64,000 nucleotides of DNA from assembly GCA_963513935.1 (NCBI GenBank), contig OY740774.1, positions 83,290,890 to 83,354,889 of the forward strand, in the 5' to 3' direction. Origin of the DNA: Aphrophora alni. Its lineage: Eukaryota > Arthropoda > Insecta > Hemiptera > Aphrophoridae. The notes beneath the pieces are model-generated. The model had not been told where the DNA came from. It made no database searches and saw only the letters and a list, made by a program, of their open reading frames with translations. The position numbers and the translations under genes were made by a program. Below are positions 27,901 through 38,427 of the stretch, piece after piece. Numbering within the stretch: the stretch's first letter is position 1; each line of letters starts with the position of its first letter.

Positions 27901-30900
27901 CCCTTGCAGTTTTTTTCGGCCAAAAAGCGAGTTATTGATTTTTGATTGTTTTTATAGCTTAATAGAAGCAGAATTAAATTTGGTGTCGAATGGTGCTATT
28001 GAAATTTCAAAATTTTTAATATTTTTTCATTTTTATCTAAATTTTTGTAAAAATTTCAATATTTAACAATACCAATGATATGCACATCAATAGATTCACA
28101 ATTTAATAGAGAGTAAACCATGAAAAAATGACTTTGAAATCTCAAAGGGTTTACGAGTAATTGCAGTTGAAAGTATTTTCAAAAAAGATCAAAATTTTTT
28201 TAAACCAACGATATGGGTATTAAAAGATGCAGAATTGAAAGGAGAATAAACCCTGAAAAAATCACTTTGAAATCTCAAATAGTTTAAGAGTTATTGCAAT
28301 TTATATGTCAATAAAAATACCTGATTTTAACATTTCACGTTTCGCCACTTGCAATACCTTTTTAAAACGCCTGTGGCTGCCTAACTATACATCGTAATGA
28401 TACGAAATGTTACATGAGGAAAGAAGAAAGTTCAAATTTTACTGTGGTGTTTTCAATTCGAAAATATCTCTTATAGTTTCTGAGTAATTAATTCGAGAAA
28501 ACAGCCAATTTTCAAACTTTGCAAAATGGTAAGGTACCCCCCTTGCAGTTTTTTTCGGCCAAAAAGCGAGTTATTGATTTTTGATTCTTTTTATAGCTTA
28601 ATAGAAGCAGAATTAAATTTGGAGTCGAATGGTGCTATTGAAATTTCTAAATTTTAAATATTTTTTCATTTTTATCTAAATTTTTGTAAAAATTTCAATA
28701 TTTAACAATACCAATGATATGCACATCAATAGATTCACAATTTAATAGAGAGTAAACCATGAAAAAATGACTTTGAAATCTCAAAGGGTTTACGAGTAAT
28801 TGCAGTTGAAAGTATTTTCAAAAAAGATCAAAATTTTTTTAAACCAACGATATGGGTATTAAAAGATGCAGAATTGAAAGGAGAATAAACCCTGAAAAAA
28901 TCACTTTGAAATCTCAAATGGTTTAAGAGTTATTGCAATTTATATGTCAATAAAAATACCTGATTTTAACATTTCACGTTTCGCCACTTGCAATACCTTT
29001 TTAAAACGCCTGTGGCTCCCTAACTATACATCGTAATGATACGAAATTTTACATGAGGAAAGAAGAAAGTTCAAATTTTACTGTGGTGTTTTCAATTCGA
29101 AAATATCTCTTATAGTTTCTGAGTAATTAATTCGAGAAAACAGCCAATTTTCAAACTTTGCAAAATGGTAAGGTACCCCCCCCCTTGCAGTTTTTTTCGG
29201 CCAAAAAGCGAGTTATTGATTTTTGATTGTTTTTATAGCTTAATAGAAGCAGAATTAAATTTGGAGTCGAATGGTGCTATTGAAATTTCAAAATTTTTAA
29301 TATTTTTTCATTTTTATCTAAATTTTTGTAAAAATTTCAATATTTAACAATACCAATGATATGCACATCAATAGATTCACAATTTAATAGAGAGTAAACC
29401 ATGAAAAAATGACTTTGAAATCTCAAAGGGTTTACGAGCAATTGCAGTTGAAAGTATTTTCAAAAAAGATCAAAATTTTTTTAAACCAACGTTATGGGTA
29501 TTAAAAGATGCAGAATTGAAAGGAGAATAAACCCTGAAAAAATCACTTTGAAATCTCAAATGGTTTAAGAGTTATTGCAATTTATATGTCAATAAAAATA
29601 CCTGATTTTAACATTTCACGTTTCGCCACTTGCAATACCTTTTTAAAACGCCTGTGGCTGCCTAACTATACATCGTAATGATACGAAATGTTACATGAGG
29701 AAAGAAGAAAGTTCAAATTTTACTGTGGTGTTTTCAATTCGAAAATATCTCTTATAGTTTCTGAGTAATTAATTCGAGAAAACAGCCAATTTTCAAACTT
29801 TGCAAAATGGTAAGGTACCCACCCCCCTTGCAGTTTTTTTCGGCCAAAAAGCGAGTTATTGATTTTTGATTGTTTTTATAGCTTAATAGAAGCAGAATTA
29901 AATTTGGTGTCGAATGGTGCTATTGAAATTTCAAAATTTTTAATATTTTTTCATTTTTATCTAAATTTTTGTAAAAATTTCAATATTTAACAATACCAAT
30001 GATATGCACATCAATAGATTCACAATTTAATAGAGAGTAAACCATGAAAAAATGACTTTGAAATCTCAAAGGGTTTACGAGTAATTGCAGTTGAAAGTAT
30101 TTTCAAAAAAGATCAAAATTTTTTTAAACCAACGATATGGGTATTAAAAGATGCAGAATTGAAAGGAGAATAAACCCTGAAAAAATCACTTTGAAATCTC
30201 AAATAGTTTAAGAGTTATTGCAATTTATATGTCAATAAAAATACCTGATTTTAACATTTCACGTTTCGCCACTTGCAATACCTTTTTAAAACGCCTGTGG
30301 CTCCCTAACTATACATCGTAATTATACGAAATTTTACATGAGGAAAGAAGAAAGTTCAAATTTTACTGTGGTGTTTTCAATTCGAAAATATCTCTTATAG
30401 TTTCTGAGTAATTAATTCGAGAAAACAGCCAATTTTCAAACTTTGCAAAATGGTAAGGTACCCCCCTTGCAGTTTTTTTCGGCCAAAAAGCGAGTTATTG
30501 ATTTTTGATTCTTTTTATAGCTTAATAGAAGCAGAATTAAATTTGGAGTCGAATGGTGCTATTGAAATTTCTAAATTTTAAATATTTTTTCATTTTTATC
30601 TAAATTTTTGTAAAAATTTCAATATTTAACAATACCAATGATATGCACATCAATAGATTCACAATTTAATAGAGAGTAAACCATGAAAAAATGACTTTGA
30701 AATCTCAAAGGGTTTACGAGTAATTGCAGTTGAAAGTATTTTCAAAAAAGATCAAAGTTTTTTTAAACCAACGATATGGGTATTAAAAGATGCAGAATTG
30801 AAGGAGAATAAACCCTGAAAAAATCACTTTGAAATCTCAAATGGTTTAAGAGTTATTGCAATTTATATGTCAATAAAAATACCTGATTTTAACATTTCAC

Positions 30901-32960
30901 GTTTCGCCACTTGCAATACCTTTTTAAAACGCCTGTGGCTCCCTAACTATACATCGTAATGATACGAAATTTTACATGAGGAAAGAAGAAAGTTCAAATT
31001 TTACTGTGGTGTTTTCAATTCGAAAATATCTCTTATAGTTTCTGAGTAATTAATTCGAGAAAACAGCCAATTTTCAAACTTTGCAAAATGGTAAGGTACC
31101 CACCCCCCTTGCAGTTTTTTTCGGCCAAAAAGCGAGTTATTGATTTTTGATTGTTTTTATAGCTTAATAGAAGCAGAATTAAATTTGGTGTCGAATGGTG
31201 CTATTGAAATTTCAAAATTTTTAATATTTTTTCATTTTTATCTAAATTTTTGTAAAAATTTCAATATTTAACAATACCAATGATATGCACATCAATAGAT
31301 TCACAATTTAATAGAGAGTAAACCATGAAAAAATGACTTTGAAATCTCAAAGGGTTTACGAGTAATTGCAGTTGAAAGTATTTTCAAAAAAGATCAAAAT
31401 TTTTTTAAACCAACGATATGGGTATTAAAAGATGCAGAATTGAAAGGAGAATAAACCCTGAAAAAATCACTTTGAAATCTCAAATGGTTTGAGTTATTGC
31501 AATTTATATGTCAATAAAAATACCTGATTTTAACATTTCACGTTTCGCCACTTGCAATACCTTTTTAAAACGCCTGTGGCTCCCTAACTATACATCGTAA
31601 TGATACGAAATTTTACATGAGGAAAGAAGAAAGTTCAAATTTTACTGTGGTGTTTTCAATTCGAAAATATCTCTTATAGTTTCTGAGTAATTAATTCGAG
31701 AAAACAGCCAATTTTCAAACTTTGCAAAATGGTAAGGTACCCCCCTTGCAGTTTTTTTCGGCCAAAAAACGAGTTATTGATTTTTGATTGTTTTTATAGC
31801 TTAATAGAAGCAGAATTAAATTTGGAGTCGAATGGTGCTATTGAAATTTCAAAATTTTTAATATTTTTTCATTTTTATCTAAATTTTTGTAAAAATTTCA
31901 ATATTTAACAATACCAATGATATGCACATCAATAGATTCACAATTTAATAGAGAGTAAACCATGAAAAAATGACTTTGAAATCTCAAAGGGTTTACGAGT
32001 AATTGCAGTTGAAAGTATTTTCAAAAAAGATCAAAATTTTTTTAAACCAACGATATGGGTATTAAAAGATGCAGAATTGAAGGAGAATAAACCCTGAAAA
32101 AATCACTTTGAAATCTCAAATGGTTTAAGAGTTATTGCAATTTATATGTCAATAAAAATACCTGATTTTAACATTTCACGTTTCGCCACTTGCAATACCT
32201 TTTTAAAACGCCTGTGGCTCCCTAACTATACATCGTAATGATACGAAATTTTACATGAGGAAAGAAGAAAGTTCAAATTTTACTGTGGTATTTTCAATTC
32301 GAAAATATCTCTTATAGTTTCTGAGTAATTAATTCGAGAAAACAGCCAATTTTCAAACTTTGCAAAATGGTAAGGTACCCCCCTTGCAGTTTTTTTCGGC
32401 CAAAAAACGAGTTATTGATTTTTGATTGTTTTTATAGCTTAATAGAAGCAGAATTAAATTTGGAGTCGAATGGTGCTATTGAAATTTCAAAATTTTTAAT
32501 ATTTTTTCATTTTTATCTAAATTTTTGTAAAAATTTCAATATTTAACAATACCAATGATATGCACATCAATAGATTCACAATTTAATAGAGAGTAAACCA
32601 TGAAAAAATGACTTTGAAATCTCAAAGGGTTTACGAGTAATTGCAGTTGAAAGTATTTTCAAAAAAGATCAAAATTTTTTTAAACCAACGATATGGGTAT
32701 TAAAAGATGCAGAATTGAAGGAGAATAAACCCTGAAAAAATCACTTTGAAATCTCAAATGGTTTAAGAGTTATTGCAATTTATATGTCAATAAAAATACC
32801 TGATTTTAACATTTCACGTTTCGCCACTTGCAATACCTTTTTAAAACGCCTGTGGCTCCCTAACTATACATCGTAATGATACGAAATTTTACATGAGGAA
32901 AGAAGAAAGTTCAAATTTTACTGTGGTGTTTTCAATTCGAAAATATCTCCTATAGTTTCT
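24930..32960. repeat. Higher-order repeat copy 3, rearranged and truncated at the array edge
   Basis: Class order is A B C D E F* C D/E F E G G plus a partial monomer. It starts like the other two blocks but lacks the GGATAATA variant and has CATGTAAAAATG at about 24922. Monomer F* (28128-28766) carries a class D patch, and monomer D/E (29409-30051) is a chimera; the second D and last F of the canonical order are missing. The most rearranged block is the one next to the unique DNA. Confidence 0.8.
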
Positions 32961-34404
32961 ATAGGTCGTCAATGTTCGTTATTATTTTCTTTCTTATTAT
33001 TTTTTTATTAGGGTATTAAACTTTGTAGACATCCTGAAAACATTCCTTATTCCCTTTAAAATTCGTTTTATGTAACTGACAGAAACACCAGTTGCTTGTG
33101 TTACATGGGTTTCGTTAAATTAATTAGGGCATTTCTTCTTGTTACACATTTGATACAATTACGCGAGATTGACCATGGGAAGACTTCACTCCCACCAACT
33201 TTCTCCCCAACATTATTACCTTCCATCACAATCCAACAAAACAAAACTCACTGCAAGACTGAGCTCAGTGTTTCCCCCACTACACCAATCTGCCCAGAGA
33301 CGACTGCGCATCTCAAGGACAGAGGTTAGGGTAAATCTTCCGAGATGTATTTGTATTCTATTTTCCTGATGATGGATGATTCATCCGAAACTGCCGTAGA
33401 GTTAAGGTAAGAAATACCAATCCACTAATCCGTGGGCTACCACAATGCAAATTAAATTTAAAATTAGTTTTACGATACCAATATTTGTGGCTGATGAATA
33501 CAATATAGCCTTGGTAAACGGCAGTGAAAGGAGGTGGGAGAGAAATTTTCATTGCGGAAGTTGGATGGTTGTAGGAAGATCCAAAGATCAGAAAATACAT
33601 TTCAAAAAAATATTTTAGTCACCTCTTCTTTTATTTATTTATTTTAAATAAAATATTATAATTTTGTCACACTTGACTTTTGACCCTTAAATAACAAAAT
33701 ACCATTACAAACTAAAAAATGATCAACAAAATATATTTACAAAAAATAATAATATTTTACAAACAAATACTTCTAGGAAGTCAAGGACGAAAAGTCAAAA
33801 AATAAAATTTGACGAGAGTTAGTTTTTTTTAGTTGTAAAATAAAATGTCACTTGTGCGGCCAAAATAAAAACCTAACCTAAAATCGCTGGAAGTGTAAAA
33901 CTGGTCGAAGGTTACTATTTTAAGCTTGTAACTAATTCCCCCCCCCCCTATATTCAATTCCGGCTATATATATTAGAATATATATGTGCATATATATTGG
34001 GCCACTATTCAATTCCGTTGGGTAGAGCCAATAGGAGAGCAAGAGTAACCCGAGGTTGTCAATTCTAACAGCTCCCTGCACGAGGCTAACTCCCAAGCGA
34101 GGCTACCGACGTCTTGGAATGCTAACAGCGTTTCATAAATAAGTAGTTTTATTATGTTTGTGTAGTTCCTCCATGAGTTAAATAATAGTTTTTGTTTTAA
34201 TCGTTTAAACATGTTTTGTCTTACTGATACATTAACAGTACTGATTTATTTATTTTTTTCATTAACGGTAATAATTATTCCCTCTGTAATTATAGTAATA
34301 ACCCAGTACAAATATAAATACTAGTAGAAACTAGTAATCAATAAAAAAAAGCAGAAAATTACAGACGGAAAAATTTAGGTAATTATTTGGCACTGAATTA
34401 CACC
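32961..34404. other. Non-repetitive AT-rich flank of the satellite, no gene seen
   Basis: The sequence changes abruptly after TATAGTTTCT at 32960. Short open frames here (for example 33096-33329) overlap each other in several frames and resemble nothing I know. There is a run of ten or more C near 33941 and an AT dinucleotide-rich stretch at 33964-34000. I see no transposase motif or splice-bounded exon. Confidence 0.6.
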
Positions 34405-34560
34405 TTTCTTCAAGTCTTTCCTTCATCTGTCCTATCAGGTTTTCTTGACCAACTTTTGTTCTCTTCCGACCCTGACACTATTAAAGTATTCGACAGCTAT
34501 GGGTCTCTATTTTATGTTCTTTTCTTCTTCTTTTTTTAAGGCGACCGCGACCCGACCACA
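34405..34560 (+). repeat. Dispersed repeat family R1, copy 1 (partial)
   Basis: The core is TTCATCTGTCCTATCAGG, then TTTTGTTCTCTT, CCTGACACTATT, AGTATTCGA and TTTTATGTTCTTTTCTTC. The same order of motifs is found at 34915-35800, 55915-56070 and 57495-57650 (partial) on the plus strand, and at 46783-46850 (partial) and 58310-58490 on the minus strand. The copies are diverged (roughly 70-80% by eye), indicating an old interspersed element. Confidence 0.65.
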
Positions 34561-34914
34561 ACATTTTTTGTCTCAGAACTTGTAACTCAGATCCAAAATT
34601 TAATATTCGATTTTAACCCCAAATCAAAATGTATTGATGAACGGTCGAATCATTTCCGAGCCGAAGTGGTTGTTACATTTTCGATATCAACAGTCTGCTA
34701 AGAACGCTTTGCTTTATATTAATAAAAATAATAAATATTTGTAAATAAATTTGTACATCATTATGATATAACATCAAAAATATTTTTACTATTCAACGAT
34801 ATATTCATGTACGAAAATATCTCAAAATTTTCGATGTTCATTTATTTATTAACACATACAGAATTCAAAATTGATATTCCAATAATATTGACAATGCTCT
34901 TATCAACACCCCCC

Positions 34915-35800
34915 CCCGTAGACCGTACCTCAGGGGCTCACTTTGTAAGTATGGGCTTGGCAATCCCAAGGGACTAGTAGTCTTGGGTTAGATCCCTCTC
35001 ACCCAGGCATATTCGAGAGTCTTTCTTTTATATTCTTTTCTTCCTTTGGTTTTCTAACCGACTCTCTTTAAAAAAAACCAAGGATGGTCTTGTTCTCTCA
35101 CTATCCTGACACTATTAGAGTATTCGAGGGCTAGAGGTCTTTCTTTTATATTCTTTTCTTCCTTTGGTTTTCTAACCGACTCTCTTTAAAAAAAACCAAG
35201 GATGGTCTTGTTCTCTCACTATCCTGACACTATTAGAGTATTCGAGGGCTAGAGGTCTTTCTTTTATATTCTTTTCTTCCTTTGGTTTTCTAACCGACTC
35301 TCTTTAAAAAAAACCAAGGATGGTCTTGTTCTCTCACTATCCTGACACTATTAGAGTATTCGAGGGCTACAGGTCTTTCTTTTATATTCTTTTCTTCCTT
35401 TGGTTTTCTAACCGACTCTCTTTAAAAAATACCAAGGATGGTCTTGTTCTCTCACTATCCTGACACTATTAGAGTATTCGAGAGCTAGAGGTCTTTCTTT
35501 TATATTCTTTTCTTCCTTTGGTTTTCTAACCGACTCTCTTTAAAAAAAACCAAGGATGGTCTTGTTCTCTCACTATCCTGACACTATTAGAGTATTCGAG
35601 GGCTAGAGGTCTTTCTTTTATATTCTTTTCTTCCTTTGGTTTTCTAACCGGCTCTCTTTAAAAAAACCAAGGATGGTCTTGTTCTCTCCCTATCCTGACA
35701 CTATTAGAGTATTCGAGGGCTAGAGGTCTTTCTTTTATGTTATTTTCTTCCTTTAAGGGGATAAAGACCGAGAGGTTTTTTGCCATTAAACGAAATTTAC
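34915..35800 (+). repeat. Dispersed repeat family R1, copy 2, most complete and internally expanded
   Basis: This copy adds a 5' part, GTAAGTATGGGCTTGGCAAT, also present in the reversed copy at 58441-58490. It runs on through CTTGGGTTAGATCCCTC, which resembles a Pol III B box, and an arm-like CTTG..CAAG inverted pair. After the 118-bp tandem section it resumes with AAGACCGAGAGGTTTTTTGC, a 3' part shared with 56035-56060. The 5' part looks loosely tRNA-like, so a tRNA-derived SINE is possible; this is inference from weak box matches. Confidence 0.55.
35019..35755 (+). repeat. 118-bp tandem repeat, about 6.3 copies, inside an R1 element
   Basis: The motif GTCTTTCTTTTATATTC starts at 35019, 35137, 35255, 35373, 35491 and 35609, and a slightly changed copy starts at 35726, giving a period of 118 bp (117 for the last). 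Units are almost identical. Each unit holds the R1 core (CCTGACACTATTAGAGTATT) plus GGTTTTCTAACCGACTCTC, a stretch not seen in the other R1 copies. The array therefore grew by local duplication within one inserted element. Confidence 0.95.
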
Positions 35801-36248
35801 AATAATCCACATTTTTGAACTGGTAGATGATTTTAGAAGGAAATTGTACGTTCTGAAAGATTTTCGTCTAAAACTTGCACAAAAAATTTAAATAATGTAC
35901 CTTTTACCAGTCTTTCGCTTCTAGCATTTTTACACAAATTTGATTAACGCAAATGTGTTTTTTATTAACAAGAAAAACAAACAACTGTCATCTCATTCCT
36001 TTTGTTTTTTTACTAAATAAACTAGGTTAAAAAAAACAAAAAAAAAAAAAACTTAACAATAATATTTGTAACTTAACAATAAGAATGAGAATTATACTTT
36101 TCAACCTGAAAGGTTATGCACTAACGGTGATACACATTATTAATTCTATTTACAAGATTTGTTACCAAATATCCAACGTAACTTCCAGTGGGAAGGTGGA
36201 GGACATCTTCATGCACATGCACGAAGTTTGTTCTACAGCACATCAGTG
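35801..36248. other. AT-rich spacer without a recognisable gene
   Basis: The stretch holds A-rich runs at 36029-36052. A 126-codon open frame starting at 36085 extends into the adjacent hAT-like element and is not convincing as a gene. Confidence 0.5.
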
Positions 36249-36536
36249 TAGCGATGTTGATACTCGGATGAAATGGATAATCGAATTAATCAGTTTTAAA
36301 CGATTTCAATACTCGTATTATAATTTCGAAATCGAGTATCTGCGCAGAATGATTTTACGCATCGGATTTGAACTCAGCTTTACCAATCAGCGAATTACTA
36401 ACGAATATTATATCGTCTCCTTGTTCCTAATTACGAATATTTTATTCCAAAATCGAGGATTTTAATAATCGGAACGTTCCGAGGATTTTGATACTCGGAT
36501 TCACCGAGTATTTTAATTCGAACGCATACATCACTA
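36249..36536. mobile_element. Non-autonomous hAT-like element (MITE), 288 bp, with 8-bp target duplication
   Basis: The left end reads TAGCGATGTTGATACTCGG and the right end, read inward on the other strand, TAGTGATGTATGCG. The flanking octamers are CATCAGTG (36241-36248) and CATCAGTA (36537-36544), matching at 7 of 8. An 8-bp duplication with TAGNGATG-type ends is typical of the hAT superfamily. The interior has no transposase. The pentamer ACTCG/CGAGT occurs at least five times near both ends, resembling the subterminal binding repeats of hAT elements. Confidence 0.75.
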
Positions 36537-36714
36537 CATCAGTAGTTGGCAGTCAGGCTGTGAGTGAAGTTGCGGACTTACTGCTCGTCAGGTAAATCCA
36601 CCAAATTAAGTCTTTCATGCGACATTTTCAGTTTGGGGTGTTAAGGAGAGTATATCATTTATAGTTTGAGTTTGACCTTTTATGATGTCGCATTATAACG
36701 ATTACATTGTGGTT

Positions 36715-36860
36715 TCTGATTGCATTCGTACACCCATTATTTGTCACCAGTAATGACGGTGTTCAGAAGTCGGGAAAGTCCATCCTGCAAGACTTACAAA
36801 CAGAATTGCTTCTACAATTTTTTCACGATTTTCGGAGACACTCTCTACAAGGCTGATTAC
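36715..36860 (-). pseudogene. Mariner-type transposase fragment
   Basis: On the minus strand 36721-36782 translates to LLNTVITGDK, a stop, then WVYECNQKP. This is the first catalytic-aspartate region of mariner transposases (family pattern V-T-G-D-E-x-W-V-Y). The E after the catalytic D is replaced by K and a stop follows. Upstream in another frame there is a weak match to the usual C-x-x-L-x-D segment. No second or third catalytic block could be found, so this is an isolated decayed fragment. Confidence 0.6.
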
Positions 36861-38149
36861 GCACAAAAAATAAAATATGTCACATCGGTGTTCATCTCCA
36901 CCTACCTACAGCTCTTGGACTTTAACAAGAAGCCCTTGCTCATTTCACCGTGCGACTAATCTTCGAAACTGTTGTACCACTCTTTGAAACCCGTATCATC
37001 TTCTCTTATGGTTTGCTAAATATATCGCCAAGTCAAGGGACGGTCGCTGAATACCATCTCATCACTCACAGAGACTGACGTCCTCTGCGTATGAGAAACA
37101 ATTTAACCATAACCTTCTACAGTGAATCAGTTGGAAAAAAAAAAATTAGGTCGGATATTTGTCGAGAAAATTTCGTAATTTTAATGCACTTTGAAAATGA
37201 AAACTTTTACACTTGGGTGTACAGTACTTCTAATCTAGTCTTAACTTAAATTATTACTTTAATATAATATAAATGTTTAATACTTTAAACTAAAATATTT
37301 ACAATTTCAAGAGAGCATTTTACAATATGAGAATTACTTTTATAAAATATATAGTTAAAAACTAAAAATATCTTACGTCAGTTACAGTTTATTTTGTTTC
37401 TTTGTTTTTCAACGCAACCAAAGAAAGATTGTTTACTTTACACTTTTATAAAAAAATTTATTAAGAGGTTTACAAACCGCTAAAACTATTCATTTTGTGT
37501 TAATTATATTTTATTGCATAGTGTTGAATGTACTAAACAAAACAATAACATGTGTTTTATTGTAAATATGTAGACCTACAATTCTTAATTAGGAGGCTTT
37601 ACAGAATGTTAAATAAAGTCTGTTTCAATCTTTAAAAAATGAAAAAAATTTTAATAACAAATATGAATGTTATATTGTTTTCTTAGAGGCCAATTATTAT
37701 GGTCGTTTAGTGCTTATGTGGAAGAGGTTAATAGCACAAATTCCCAAATAAATATTCACGTTTTTAAATTCCACACTACGCATCTTATACAATAGTCACT
37801 GTTTCCAACGCACATCGGCTACCCTGTTAGTGGAAGGGGGGGGGGGGTGATATAACTCAATCAATTAAATCGGCATGGAGTCTGAAGAAGCTAAATAGCA
37901 GCAGTAGTCTGTGTGCGCGGATTCGGCTAGCTGCAGAGTGAAGGAGGGATGGAAAGGAGCGACTTTTCTACAAACATTTGGTTACTAATGTTTCCGTCAT
38001 GATTTCCCGTCATCTTTTCTCAGTTTACAGTTGTTAGCCTGCGCTCAAACATTGTTTAACTGACAGTGATTACGTGTCCTCGTGTTCATGTTTTGCTTTT
38101 CGTCGTGTGTTGAAGTTAATTTTTATGTTTGACTTTAACTTGTTTTTAA
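36861..38149. other. Intergenic AT-rich DNA, nothing recognised
   Basis: No open frame of note was seen. A run of about 13 G lies near 37838. The stretch 37880-38110 is less AT-rich and leads into the palindrome; it may be the 5' part of the IS630-like element, but no terminal repeat could be identified. Confidence 0.4.
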
Positions 38150-38358
38150 TTTAATGAAAAACAAACACAATATTTAGTAAATTCTACAATTTATTTGAGT
38201 CTTGCCGACCATGGTTTCGCCAACAACGGCATTTACAAGGCAGCTTAACAAAGACTTTGTTAAGCTGCCTTGTAAATGCCGTTGTTGGCGAAACCATGGT
38301 CGGCAAGACTCAAATAAATTGTAGAATTTACTAAATATTGTGTTTGTTTTTCATTAAA
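38150..38358. repeat. Perfect 209-bp palindrome (104-bp arms, 1-nt centre)
   Basis: The two arms are exact reverse complements about the base at 38254, checked base by base for the inner 40 positions and block by block outward to T38150/A38358; the next pair (A38149, A38359) does not match. The inner junction reads ACAAAGACTTTGT. Each arm contains CCATGG and TTGCCGACC. The right arm runs directly into the transposase pseudogene. Perfect identity means a very recent origin, or an assembly or sequencing fold-back artefact. Confidence 0.95.
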
Positions 38359-38427
38359 ATGGAGTTCTACCAAGTACCATCGGTCAATAGTGTAAATTGT
38401 TTTTAATTTATTTGAAAATTTTGTGAA

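Larger units (their letters stand above)
1..32960. repeat. Satellite DNA array, monomer about 640 bp, about 51.5 head-to-tail copies
   Basis: The same unit returns every 637-645 bp without interruption. I start each unit at ATGACTTTGAAATCTCAAAG; the first runs 1-638 and the last, partial one starts at 32608 and breaks off at 32960. Copies differ by a few substitutions and by the length of a C-run after GGTAAGGTA (5 to 10 C, or CCCACCCCCC). Useful marks are GATTC/GATTG/GATGG before TTTTTATAGC, GGAGTCG versus GGTGTCG, and TCAAAATTTTTAAT versus TCTAAATTTTAAAT. Nearly every copy has one GGTACC (KpnI) site; the second copy lost 13 bp there (about 1044). All copies lie on one strand in one orientation, and the array continues beyond the left edge. 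It has no convincing coding content. Large size, homogeneity and higher-order structure fit a centromeric or pericentromeric satellite, which is inference. Confidence 0.98.

Noticed and set aside
34931..35010. A true tRNA gene
   Set aside because: The arms and the B-box-like GGGTTAGATCCC are imperfect, no acceptor stem closes, and the segment is repeated as part of R1.
36085..36465. 126-codon open frame on the plus strand
   Set aside because: Its second half lies in the hAT-type MITE (36249-36536), and the first half shows no domain or splice context.
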